Shown here: piece by piece, positions 46,901-54,362 of the stretch
Layout: every line of letters starts with the position of its first letter
Position numbering within the stretch: position 1 is the stretch's first letter
NCBI GenBank assembly: GCA_945871905.1
Contig: CAMBXL010000011.1
Coordinates: forward strand, 1 to 64,000
Length of the DNA stretch: 64,000 nucleotides
Source: Chitinophaga pinensis
GTDB lineage: Bacteria; Bacteroidota; Bacteroidia; NS11-12g; UBA955
Direction: 5' to 3'
Position numbers and translations under genes: made by a program
The notes under the pieces: generated by a model
What the model saw: only the letters and a program-made list of their open reading frames with translations
What the model was told of the DNA's origin: nothing
The model's database searches: none

Positions 46901-47777
46901 CATAGACAGCACAAAAGCTGCGGCAGAAGTGATTGTAAAAAAACAAGCCGAATTAAGCACACAGGTTAACCAATTGAAAGCTGAAATTGAAACTTTAAAA
47001 GCTAACAGTCCAAGTGATGATTGTGCTGATTTGAAAAAACAATTAGAAGAGAAAAACGCTCAAATTCTTCAATTGAACAAAGACAAATCTGATTTACAAT
47101 TTCAAGTCAACAATTTGACAAACCAATTGAATGAAACAAGAGTTGAATATAACTTCGTGTTAAAACAAAGTCAAAAATGCAATCAAAAACTTGACAGTTG
47201 TATGAGAGGATTATACAACAAAGACATTGTTCCTGACGAAAAAGACAAACCTACAGAAGGAACAGGTCCATACCAAGGCAACAGAATTGAAAATACGACT
47301 CCGCCAAAAAGAGAAGAAGACAGACCTAGAAAAACTTTATTAGGTGCTATTTTAGAAGCCGCTTTAGAGTCAAGTTCAACGTCAGGTTCAAGTGACGAGA
47401 ATTCAGGAACAGGAACAAACACTCCTAGCAGACCAAGACCAAGTAGTCCAAACACTACAAGTTCAAATGAAAGTACTAGTAAACCAAAATATGATACTCC
47501 TGCACCTTATACTCCATCAAGACCTACCAATCCAAGTCCGAGTTATACGCCATCTAGAACCAACACGAGCAATAATTCTGGTGTAAAAGTAACGCAACCA
47601 AGCACACCTGCAACATCTAATCCTTCTCCAAGCAAGCCAAGTTCACCTGACCCAACTATTAACAGACAACCTGGAACAACGACAGGTGCAGGAACACCAA
47701 GTCCAAATTCGCCAACCATTAATTCAAGAGGTACATCAGGGGGGGCGAGTGGTTTGGAACCGGCAAGAACAAAGTAA
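43929..47777 (+). CDS. DUF5723-type outer-membrane protein fused to a long coiled coil and a Pro/Ser/Thr-rich tail
   Basis: A 1282-residue exported protein with signal peptide (PILFLFITLASINVYSQ). Residues about 25-500 resemble DUF5723 barrel proteins (SYLLYFNFWGRG-like segment, GPAMMFPLSKKTNFSINTRQ, FGAGIDVGFDYTYRSNRLKY, FYVGAYARIGPVFF). Residues about 560-1095 are an almost unbroken charged coiled coil with internal repeats (NAEVIKKAEADKAKAEADAE three times, RLNTR...LTYRVDSL twice). Residues about 1100-1282 are rich in P, S, T and N. No T9SS tail is seen. The barrel would anchor it in the outer membrane and the coil would span a long distance. Single gene; function unknown. Confidence 0.7.
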   Translation: MKSIITKPILFLFITLASINVYSQQWLGRTTSNYSGTYGVYNNASSIADSKYLLYFNFWGRGVNFYNDYLDYNSPIKLNKWANDNYVLANNDPNNKSIYQNDWLLENLNGKDKQFSFNQDIWGPAMMFPLSKKTNFSINTRQRSGLQMFGISENFARMAKNGIDTNSGIFNGPNALRRNVTYENGKFAVNAQSYQELSFTLGGIMHQSKKHQFNGGLTLKLIRGLGSAFIKGDNLNMSIDGNQSADINGTVQYGYTDNQSVIDPFNDPYGLFSLNSKGFGAGIDVGFDYTYRSNRLKYRNNQCNNNNRKSDYDLKIAMAFNDIGGIRFNRGSYVYKYQNPVNSNVNVATGILDGFRSTNQNTFDSIGNAIFGSMGVNKNSGFTTALPAAFNFQADFRFTKHFYTQVFLNQNLKPMNSSGLRATSMLSVIPRIESRGFEFSMPLTLSDNYKNFYVGAYARIGPVFFGSDNLGGLLNVASNSNFRGGDIYGGISFGIGHCHTEWIDNQVDPVYIDSVRDTSHTEKLINKSDTIVKIKTDTVKIVIKDTIKITKKDTVYINNTNNAELDRIYKNRENEVLRRQRELERRERELLERERNLNQTNAQVLQNCRNQNNTLTEELNRLRNNAVSKDREIDQLRRDLETARQTNRKYESDLLVCKNCPDELVKKNAEIVKLQAEIDALRKNTTQTNAEVIKKAELDKAKAEAEAIVLRKRVDSLGLVILNKQKELDLCKIDKSSGDIKKCEEEKALLNLEMIEMAKNINRLNTRVYSLTYRVDSLYNELNKSNKALDDCKRAAIANAEVIKKTEADKAKAEAEAEIAKKRAEELNQVLIARTAELEKCKSSNNNQTNAEVIKKAEADKAKAEADAEIAKKRAEELNLLLIAKAAELEKCKQNSTSNDADILKIKKCEEENEMLKAEMKALATNVGRLNTRNSVLTYRVDSLINVLKNSSSNNNSSTEAELLKKCREAEVQYKAEITGLKNTITAKNKTIDSTKAAAEVIVKKQAELSTQVNQLKAEIETLKANSPSDDCADLKKQLEEKNAQILQLNKDKSDLQFQVNNLTNQLNETRVEYNFVLKQSQKCNQKLDSCMRGLYNKDIVPDEKDKPTEGTGPYQGNRIENTTPPKREEDRPRKTLLGAILEAALESSSTSGSSDENSGTGTNTPSRPRPSSPNTTSSNESTSKPKYDTPAPYTPSRPTNPSPSYTPSRTNTSNNSGVKVTQPSTPATSNPSPSKPSSPDPTINRQPGTTTGAGTPSPNSPTINSRGTSGGASGLEPARTK
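45985..46770 (+). repeat. Internal repeats coding for the coiled coil
   Basis: Direct repeats within the 1282-residue gene. A module coding NAEVIKK...DKAKAEA begins near 45990, 46320 and 46475, and a module coding RLNTR...TYRVDSL begins near 46213 and 46710. The larger period is about 485-500 bases, with one additional short copy. The long reverse-strand ORFs here (45986-46792) are shadows of this biased composition. Confidence 0.8.
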
Positions 47778-47780
47778 TAT

Positions 47781-47811
47781 TTTGTAAATTAAAAAAGAGC
47801 TGTTATATTTG
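47781..47811 (+). promoter_or_regulatory. Promoter of rimP-nusA (TTTG-N19-TATATTTG)
   Basis: The -33 TTTG (47781-47784) and -7 TATATTTG (47804-47811) are exactly 19 bases apart, the Bacteroidota optimum. It gives a leader of about 60 bases that contains a strong hairpin. Confidence 0.8.
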
Positions 47812-47836
47812 TAGCCTATTATAGATATCATTTAAA

Positions 47837-47870
47837 TGAGGGGCACTAAAAAGCCCCTCACTTGTTTTTG
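47837..47870 (+). promoter_or_regulatory. Terminator-like hairpin in the rimP-nusA leader
   Basis: The perfect 8-bp GC-rich stem TGAGGGGC / GCCCCTCA has an A-rich 8-base loop and is followed by CTTGTTTTTG. It lies between the promoter and the rimP ATG (47877), where a terminator-shaped structure would reduce expression unless it were controlled. NusA itself acts on terminators, so autogenous attenuation is a natural hypothesis. The ORF-track TTG start (47862) lies in the T-tract and is unlikely. Confidence 0.55.
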
Positions 47871-47876
47871 AAACTT

Positions 47877-48341
47877 ATGGAATTAAAACCGCAACTTAAA
47901 CGTATTTTGGAAGATGTATTGGTGAATTACGAACACATTTTTTTGGTTGACATACATCAACATCAAAATGAATTTGAATTTACCTTAGATGGTGACCAAC
48001 TTTTGGGCATACATGATATTAGTTCTATCAGCAGACAATTCAATAAAATAGCGGATGAGTTACTCCCTGAGGCTGAATATTCAGTTGACATTGCGACTCC
48101 GGGGGCTGACAGTCCTATCAAATTATTCAGACAGTATCCCAAACATGTAGGCAGAGAATTTCAGGTTACATTAAACACAGACAATCAAAGTTTTAACGGG
48201 AAATTAATCGCTGTAGAAGAACCCTTTTTAACTTTTGAATTTTATAAAGTTGAAAAGCCAAAGAAAAAAGATTTACCAGAACAAATAAAGTTAACTATAG
48301 ACCAAATTAAACAAGCACAAATAATTCTATCATTCAAATGA
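47877..48341 (+). CDS. rimP: Ribosome maturation factor RimP
   Basis: A 154-residue cytosolic factor for 30S subunit maturation. It shows the two-domain RimP layout: the N-terminal alpha/beta part with FEFTLDGDQLLGIHDISSIS and the YSVDIATPGADSPIKLFRQY signature (the family's VSSPG-like turn reads IATPGAD), then an Sm-like C-terminal domain with GREFQVTL and FNGKLIAVEE. The ATG at 47877 is preferred over TTG 47862. The stop overlaps the nusA ATG in ATGA, so the pair is translationally coupled. The context with nusA supports the call strongly. Confidence 0.93.
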   Translation: MELKPQLKRILEDVLVNYEHIFLVDIHQHQNEFEFTLDGDQLLGIHDISSISRQFNKIADELLPEAEYSVDIATPGADSPIKLFRQYPKHVGREFQVTLNTDNQSFNGKLIAVEEPFLTFEFYKVEKPKKKDLPEQIKLTIDQIKQAQIILSFK

Positions 48342-49594
48342 CATCACAACAAGTTTTAACAGTAAGAGGATTAGTTGAATCCTTTTCTGAATTTAAGGAA
48401 TTTAAAAACATCGACCGTGCAACATTAATGCGTGTGTTAGAGGAAGTTTTTCGCAACATGCTAAAAAAGAGATATGGCGACGACTCTAATTTTGACATTA
48501 TCATCAATACTGACCAAGGTGACTTGGAGATTTATCGCAATAGATTAATTGTGGATGAGTGTGAAGTTGAAGATGAAAACAAACAAATAAGCATTACTGA
48601 TGCTAGAAAAATAGAGCCTGACTATGAAATTGGTGAGGAAGCAATTGACCAAGTGCCAATGGATTTCTTTGGAAGAAGAAACATATTAGCAGCTAGACAA
48701 ACCTTAATGACTAAGATTCTTGAGCTTGAAAAAGATGAACTTTTCAGAAAATATTCAGACAGAGTCGGTGAAATAGTAAGTGGTGAGGTGTATCAAATTT
48801 GGAAAAAAGAAATCATGGTATTGGATGATGAAGGCAATGAATTGTTATTACCTAAATCAGAAATGATTCCAGCAGATTTCTTCAAAAAAGGTGAAACTGT
48901 GAAAGCGATTGTTCATGAAGTGAGCATGATCAACGCTTCTCCAAAAATCATATTATCAAGAACTTCTCCTGTATTCCTAGAAAGATTATTAGAACTAGAG
49001 GTTCCTGAAATACTAGATGGCTTAATTACCATTAAGAAAATTGTTAGAGAACCTGGCGAACGTGCTAAAATTGCAGTTGAAAGCTACGATGATAGAATTG
49101 ATCCTGTAGGTGCTTGTGTGGGTATGAAAGGAAGTCGTATTCATGGTATCGTTAGAGAATTACGCAACGAAAACATCGACGTGATCAACTTTACAACAAA
49201 CAATTCTTTATACATCCAAAGATCATTAAATCCTGCTAAAATATCATCAATCGCTATTAATGAAGCAAACAAAAAAGCAAGCGTATTCTTAGCGCCTGAC
49301 CAAGTTAGTTTAGCAATTGGTAAAGGTGGATATAATATTCGTTTGGCTAGCAGATTGGTTGGTTACGAAATAGAAGTTTACAGAGAAGATGTTGAATATG
49401 ATGATACAGACATCGACTTAGAAGAATTTGCAGACGAAATTGACAGCTGGATTATTGACGAATTAAAAGCAATTGGTTTAGATACCGCTAAAGCTGTTAT
49501 AGACATTCCAAATGAACAATTAGTTTCAAGAACTCAATTGGAAGAAGAAACTGTGGAAGAGATTAAAAAGATTCTGAAAGCAGAGTTTGAATAA
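48338..49594 (+). CDS. nusA: Transcription termination/antitermination factor NusA
   Basis: Binds RNA polymerase and nascent RNA to control pausing, termination and antitermination. The 418-residue length is typical for forms without the E. coli C-terminal repeats. Order: N-terminal polymerase-binding domain (1-130), S1 domain (about 135-200, GEIVSGEVYQIWKKEIMV), then KH1-KH2 (about 230-350) with VGACVGMKGSRIHGIVREL and LAIGKGGYNIRLASRL. It is coupled to rimP, but infB, its usual downstream neighbour, is missing: an intrinsic terminator follows at once. Confidence 0.96.
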   Translation: MTSQQVLTVRGLVESFSEFKEFKNIDRATLMRVLEEVFRNMLKKRYGDDSNFDIIINTDQGDLEIYRNRLIVDECEVEDENKQISITDARKIEPDYEIGEEAIDQVPMDFFGRRNILAARQTLMTKILELEKDELFRKYSDRVGEIVSGEVYQIWKKEIMVLDDEGNELLLPKSEMIPADFFKKGETVKAIVHEVSMINASPKIILSRTSPVFLERLLELEVPEILDGLITIKKIVREPGERAKIAVESYDDRIDPVGACVGMKGSRIHGIVRELRNENIDVINFTTNNSLYIQRSLNPAKISSIAINEANKKASVFLAPDQVSLAIGKGGYNIRLASRLVGYEIEVYREDVEYDDTDIDLEEFADEIDSWIIDELKAIGLDTAKAVIDIPNEQLVSRTQLEEETVEEIKKILKAEFE

Positions 49595-49615
49595 TTAGTT
49601 TAACTTAGATAATAA

Positions 49616-49648
49616 TGAAAAGGAGGTTTTATAAACCTCCTTTTTTTA
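49616..49648 (+). terminator. Intrinsic terminator after nusA
   Basis: AAAAGGAGGTTT pairs with AAACCTCCTTTT and is followed by a T-run. The gap from here to 49844 is AT-rich, with only a 5-bp GACTC/GAGTC dyad, and no gene that I can see. Confidence 0.9.
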
Positions 49649-49844
49649 TGCCTATTAATAAACATAAATATTATCGTTATTGTCTCCTCAATTAAACTAA
49701 TATAAACCTTATATAAAACCCTATAAAACAAACTTAAGTAAAAGCTTAATAATATTAACATTTAACTGACAAGACTCAATTAAAGAGTCGTTTGGAATAG
49801 TTGAGGCATTACACTCAAACTAGAATTACTAAACTATTACGCAT

Positions 49845-49874
49845 AAAAAAAGGGAGTTACAACTCCCTTTTTTT
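49845..49874 (-). terminator. Intrinsic terminator after the PorE-like gene
   Basis: The 8-bp stem AGGGAGTT / AACTCCCT is flanked by A and T runs and lies just past the stop of the minus-strand OmpA gene. Confidence 0.88.
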
Positions 49875-49888
49875 AAATATGTTATCAA

Positions 49889-52885
49889 CTATTTCTTTTT
49901 GGTTTTGTCTTTGTAATAAAGCACATTGCCTTTAACAGTTGCATTAATTTTCTTCATTTGAGTATTCAATGCACCAATAGTAGGTTCAGTTACTTTACTG
50001 CTAATTACGATTTTTGCAGCAGGGATAATAAGATCACCAATTTGAATGCTTGCCACAAAAGTATTGCTTGGCAATTTTGTTCCATCTGCTAATTTGATAG
50101 ATTCTCCGTCTTCAAAATCTTTTTTAGAAACCACTTTAGCATCAAGTAATTGTTTAAACATGTCTTCAGAAATTTCTATTTTTCTTCCTGTTGGATTAAA
50201 CAACCAATTTACATTTTCTTTATCGTTAACCATAGTTGGCACAAACAATGCACCTCCTTGAGAAATTAAACTAACTTGACTGTAGTCTGCCATAGAAGCG
50301 GTATCGGCATTTGCAGGAGTTGAAGTTGGCGCTGTACCTGTTCCACCTGCAGTACCAGTTCCTGTATTTCCTGTTCCTGGAATGGTGCTTTTGATTGGAC
50401 CATCTTTTAAGGCTTCCGTATTAACATTTTTGAAAGTAATTTCACCTTCTTCAGTATTTACAGTACCATTATTGGCTTTCAATGCATCATATCCAAAACT
50501 GTATGGATTGTTAATCGCTGCTATTTTCATAGTTACGTTTGTCATTGTATAACTTACATCTTTTGGACCAACTCTTAACGTATTTAATTTAACAGAAGCC
50601 GTTGGTTTAACACGTCCACCTGCTATATCAGCCATGGTTACACCAGTTAAATCAGTTTGTTTCACCACACCTTTAGCAATTAGATTTTTTAATTCTAAAA
50701 CACTGATTGTTAAATCAGCTCCTGGGACAACGATTGCTGTTCCTGTAGCTGCAATGTCATTTCCGGCAGCAGCTACAATGTATGCATCATTTTTCTTACC
50801 AAGTTTTACTATAATAGGTTTAACGTTGACATTGTTAGCATCTTTGCTATTTACAGCAGCCACACGTGGGTCAAAATTCACATCTAAGGTACGAATGGTG
50901 GTACGTCTATTTTCTTGGTGTTTATTTTCTGGGCAATCTACTTTTACTGCGCCTTCACATTTACAATCGTTTACCAATTGAGATTCTCCATAACCTTGCG
51001 CCACTAATCTGCGGGCATCAATTCCTTTTCTTACAAGGTATGCCACAGCACTGTCTGCTCTTCGTTGAGACAATCCCATATTGTAATCGTAAGATGAACG
51101 ACAATCCGTATGTGAACCCAACTCTAAACGAAGTTTAGGATATTTTACAAGGAGTGGTAATATTCTTTCATCTAATACTTTGGCAGCATCAGGACGAATT
51201 TCAGCACGGTCTAAGTCATAGAAAATTGGCACCACTTCTTCGATAATTTGTGAGTACAAGCAGAAATCTTGTTTAAGTGTAGAAGATATTTTTATTCCTC
51301 TTGTTGTTCTTTGAACCAATTCAGCATCGAAATAATACAATTCACGATTGGTACAAGACATTTCATAATTGGTTTTTTCTTTTAATCTCACTTTACCATA
51401 ATATCCGTTAGCATCTGTTTTTACTAAAATTTTAGTGGTGTCTTTGTCATTGGTAAATGTAATAACAGAATTTGCTAATGGTTTAGAATTATTGAATGTA
51501 GCAGGATTTGTTTTTGGCAAAACACATTCGTAAACATAACCTTCAATTTCTATAACCAGTGGCGTTACATTGAATTCATAAATATCAAAATTTCCTTTCC
51601 CTCCACAACGGTTTGAAGTAAAGAAACCGTGGTCAGGATTGTTATTATCGAAAGTCATTCCAAAATCGTCACCACCACTGTTAATAGGAGCTCTTAAATT
51701 TTCTGGTTCTGTCCATTCTGTACCCGAACCTTCACATTTAAACACATCTAAACCTCCCATACCCATGTGACCGTTTGAAGAGAAATAAACACTTTTGTCG
51801 TGTAAATTATAGTATGGGAACATTTCATCTGAAGGCGTATTTATCGTTTTTCCTAAGTTGAAAGGCTCGCCCCAATCTTTGGCACGTTGGTTATAAATAG
51901 CGCACCAAATATCGTACCCACCTTCACCACCATCTCGGTTAGAAGAGAAATACAAAGTTTTACCATCTTCACTGATAGCAGGGTGACCATAGTCAAAACT
52001 GTCATTGATACAGAAACTCAACATTTGTTCTTCACCCCATTCAGAACCGTTCATTTTGGCCATGTACAACTTACATGATGTTGATTTACCATCCGAACCA
52101 TTACACTGTGTGTAGTAAACAGTACTAAATTTTCTATCAAAAGAACTAGAACCATCGTTGTATTTGGTATTGATAGTTCCTAAAGCTAAAACCGGTTTTT
52201 CCCAAATCATACCTGCACCTCTTTTACCTTTCTTCCCTTTAACATACCACATATCGGAATAACTATTTCCTGTTAATCCGTATACTTTATTTTTAGCAAC
52301 ACCACCTACTCTATCAGTACTAAAATATAAAACATCATCTTTTTTACTTGCAACCATTGGACTGTAATCCATTCCTTTGGTATTTACAATTTTAAAATTT
52401 GAAACTTTAAAACGGCTTAATGGCGCTTCTTTCCTCCAATTTTCAGCACTGTCTATTCCTGCTACCTTTCTTAGAACTTTCTCGTCATTAGGCACTTCTT
52501 CTAAATATTTAGTAAACCATTCTCTGGCTTTTCTATTGGCATCAGGATTACATCCATCGCCAGAAACTTTCATACTTAAGGATCCTAATTGATACAGGGC
52601 TTCCGTATTTTTAGGTTCTTTCTTTAAAACTTTCTCATAAGCTTTGATTGCCTTCTCGTATTCATTTGCCATTCTGTAACAAAAAGCTGCTTCCATCCTA
52701 CCTCTTTGAGCTTCATCTTTGTCTTTGACATTTGGAGAAATTTGGGTGTATAAATCCCCTGCCAACTTATAATTCATCCTTTTTTTGGCTTCGTCTGCTT
52801 TTGACAAACTTGCCCCGCCACAACCCGACAATACAATTGAAAGTGCTACAATTGCTGAGCTGAATAATATAGTAATTTTTTTCAT
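49889..52885 (-). CDS. PorE-like OmpA-family lipoprotein (TPR, PD40, CRD, OmpA) with long C-terminal extension
   Basis: A 998-residue lipoprotein (MKKITILFSS...VLSGC lipobox). Order: TPR repeats (about 40-120), a PD40/WD40-like propeller with YFSSNRDGGEGGYDIW-type blades (about 160-430), a carboxypeptidase-regulatory-like domain (about 455-540), and an OmpA peptidoglycan-binding domain (about 560-680, ELGSHTDCRSSYDYNMGLSQ). This is the architecture of PorE, which anchors the type IX secretion machine to peptidoglycan, but the family has many paralogues. The last 300 residues are an extra segment with repeated DLTISVLELKNLI/AKGVVKQTDLTGV-like units. ATG 52885 is chosen over the track's GTG because of the signal peptide. 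Confidence 0.85.
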   Translation of the reverse strand: MKKITILFSSAIVALSIVLSGCGGASLSKADEAKKRMNYKLAGDLYTQISPNVKDKDEAQRGRMEAAFCYRMANEYEKAIKAYEKVLKKEPKNTEALYQLGSLSMKVSGDGCNPDANRKAREWFTKYLEEVPNDEKVLRKVAGIDSAENWRKEAPLSRFKVSNFKIVNTKGMDYSPMVASKKDDVLYFSTDRVGGVAKNKVYGLTGNSYSDMWYVKGKKGKRGAGMIWEKPVLALGTINTKYNDGSSSFDRKFSTVYYTQCNGSDGKSTSCKLYMAKMNGSEWGEEQMLSFCINDSFDYGHPAISEDGKTLYFSSNRDGGEGGYDIWCAIYNQRAKDWGEPFNLGKTINTPSDEMFPYYNLHDKSVYFSSNGHMGMGGLDVFKCEGSGTEWTEPENLRAPINSGGDDFGMTFDNNNPDHGFFTSNRCGGKGNFDIYEFNVTPLVIEIEGYVYECVLPKTNPATFNNSKPLANSVITFTNDKDTTKILVKTDANGYYGKVRLKEKTNYEMSCTNRELYYFDAELVQRTTRGIKISSTLKQDFCLYSQIIEEVVPIFYDLDRAEIRPDAAKVLDERILPLLVKYPKLRLELGSHTDCRSSYDYNMGLSQRRADSAVAYLVRKGIDARRLVAQGYGESQLVNDCKCEGAVKVDCPENKHQENRRTTIRTLDVNFDPRVAAVNSKDANNVNVKPIIVKLGKKNDAYIVAAAGNDIAATGTAIVVPGADLTISVLELKNLIAKGVVKQTDLTGVTMADIAGGRVKPTASVKLNTLRVGPKDVSYTMTNVTMKIAAINNPYSFGYDALKANNGTVNTEEGEITFKNVNTEALKDGPIKSTIPGTGNTGTGTAGGTGTAPTSTPANADTASMADYSQVSLISQGGALFVPTMVNDKENVNWLFNPTGRKIEISEDMFKQLLDAKVVSKKDFEDGESIKLADGTKLPSNTFVASIQIGDLIIPAAKIVISSKVTEPTIGALNTQMKKINATVKGNVLYYKDKTKKK

Positions 52886-52924
52886 GCGTTGATTAATGGT
52901 ACTAACTGGTTTATCTACAATCCA

Positions 52925-52955
52925 CAAACCTATATAAAAATTTATACTTTACAAA
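52925..52955 (-). promoter_or_regulatory. Promoter of the PorE-like gene (TTTG-N19-TAGGTTTG)
   Basis: On the minus strand TTTG (52955-52952) and TAGGTTTG (52932-52925) are exactly 19 bases apart. It places transcription start near 52920 and supports ATG 52885. Confidence 0.8.
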
Positions 52956-53022
52956 ATTATTTTCAAGTTAAACGTCTGATAACTAAAAAATATTGTATTT
53001 CAAGGGCAAAAGAATATGCAAT

Positions 53023-53832
53023 CTAGTGTTTTTGTTGATGTTTGTCAACTGCTTTTCTTACACTACCATTTTCTAAAAGCAACTTTTTGGCAGTGTCATA
53101 ATCCAATTGCGTTTCTGAAATAACCATTTTGGTGCCCCTGTCTATAAGTTTTTCATTACTCAATTGCATGTCAACCATTTTGCTCCCCTTTACCTTCCCT
53201 AACAAAATCATGGAGGCTGTACTGAGCATGTTTAAGAGCATTTTTTGAGCAGTCCCAGACTTCATTCTTGTACTTCCTGTAACCACTTCGGGACCAACTT
53301 CAACTTCTATCGGAAAATCACATGATTGACCTATCACGGATGATTTATTGCAAGTAATACAACCTGTAGGAATACCCAACTCCTTGCAGGCTAGCAAACC
53401 TCCTAAAACATATGGGGTCCGACCTGAAGCTGAAATCCCAACCACAATGTCTTTTGAATTGATGTTGTATGTTTGTAAATCAATGATTGCTTGTTGGGTA
53501 TCATCCTCAGCAAATTCAACAGCTTTTCTGATGGCTCCATCACCCCCTGCAATAATGCCTGTAACCAAATCGAAGGGAACGCCATAAGTGGGAGGACATT
53601 CACTGGCATCCAATATCCCTAACCTTCCACTGGTACCTGCGCCTATGTAAAACAAACGACCGCCTGAGCGAAGTTGTGATACAATTTTGTCCACTAAAGA
53701 ACTTATGGCTTTGGTTTCATTTTGTACCGCTAAAGCCACTTTTTGGTCTTCAGTATTAATAACATTGATAATGTCCTCTGTATTTAAATCAGATAAATTG
53801 GGATATAAAGAGTCTTTTTCTGTGGTATGCAT
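53023..53832 (-). CDS. murQ: N-acetylmuramic acid 6-phosphate etherase
   Basis: Cleaves the lactyl ether of MurNAc-6-phosphate to GlcNAc-6-phosphate and lactate in peptidoglycan recycling; cytosolic. The 269 residues form a SIS-type fold with GAGTSGRLGILDASECPPTYG cut at its core SGRLGILDASECPP, SASGRTPYVLGG, and VTGSTRMKSGTAQKM. It is slightly shorter than E. coli MurQ (298), as is normal in this phylum. It overlaps the upstream NlpC/P60 gene by one base (TAATG), tying a recycling enzyme to a cell-wall peptidase. Confident. Confidence 0.96.
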   Translation of the reverse strand: MHTTEKDSLYPNLSDLNTEDIINVINTEDQKVALAVQNETKAISSLVDKIVSQLRSGGRLFYIGAGTSGRLGILDASECPPTYGVPFDLVTGIIAGGDGAIRKAVEFAEDDTQQAIIDLQTYNINSKDIVVGISASGRTPYVLGGLLACKELGIPTGCITCNKSSVIGQSCDFPIEVEVGPEVVTGSTRMKSGTAQKMLLNMLSTASMILLGKVKGSKMVDMQLSNEKLIDRGTKMVISETQLDYDTAKKLLLENGSVRKAVDKHQQKH

Positions 53833-54347
53833 TAGTTATTTTGAATGGTAATACGTTTTACAAACATAAACCTTTCTCTGTAATAAAGTTCTTCAGAATT
53901 TGAAATGATAACACCTGCTTGAACTGAGGCGTGAATGAAAAATATTTGTTCTCCTTCTACATGAGAAATTATTCCAACATGGCCAACGGTTTCGCTGTTT
54001 TTTTGTCGACCATTAAAAAAAATTAAATCGCCACGCATGGCATTTTTGGGACTAACGAACTTGCCCAACTTACCTTGACAATCGGAACAATGTGGCAATT
54101 CGACCCCAAAATGGCTGAATACATGGCGAACTAATCCGCTACAATCAAAACATTTTGGGGTTTTACTGCCGTAACAATAAGGTTTGTCTATGTATTGCTT
54201 AGCAAAGCAAAACAAGGAATCACAAACCATGGAATCATTTTTAGTTTGAATTTTAAAAACAGCACTTTGCTGATTGCCCTTGGATTTAAAACTCCAAATA
54301 GACAAACAGATTATTAAATACAGCGCATGTTTTGCAATTCTTGTCAA
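53832..54347 (-). CDS. NlpC/P60 family cell-wall peptidase
   Basis: A 171-residue exported cysteine peptidase that likely cuts gamma-D-Glu-diaminopimelate bonds in peptidoglycan stems. The signal-like segment is ALYLIICLSIWSFKSKG; the catalytic cysteine lies in CFDCSGLVRHVF, the first histidine in VGHVGIISHVEG, and a second polar residue in FIHAS. It starts with TTG. It sits 15 bases after ahcY and overlaps murQ by one base, so the three are probably one transcript. The role in peptidoglycan turnover fits murQ. Confidence 0.9.
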   Translation of the reverse strand: MTRIAKHALYLIICLSIWSFKSKGNQQSAVFKIQTKNDSMVCDSLFCFAKQYIDKPYCYGSKTPKCFDCSGLVRHVFSHFGVELPHCSDCQGKLGKFVSPKNAMRGDLIFFNGRQKNSETVGHVGIISHVEGEQIFFIHASVQAGVIISNSEELYYRERFMFVKRITIQNN

Positions 54348-54362
54348 ATGATTTTTTTAAAA

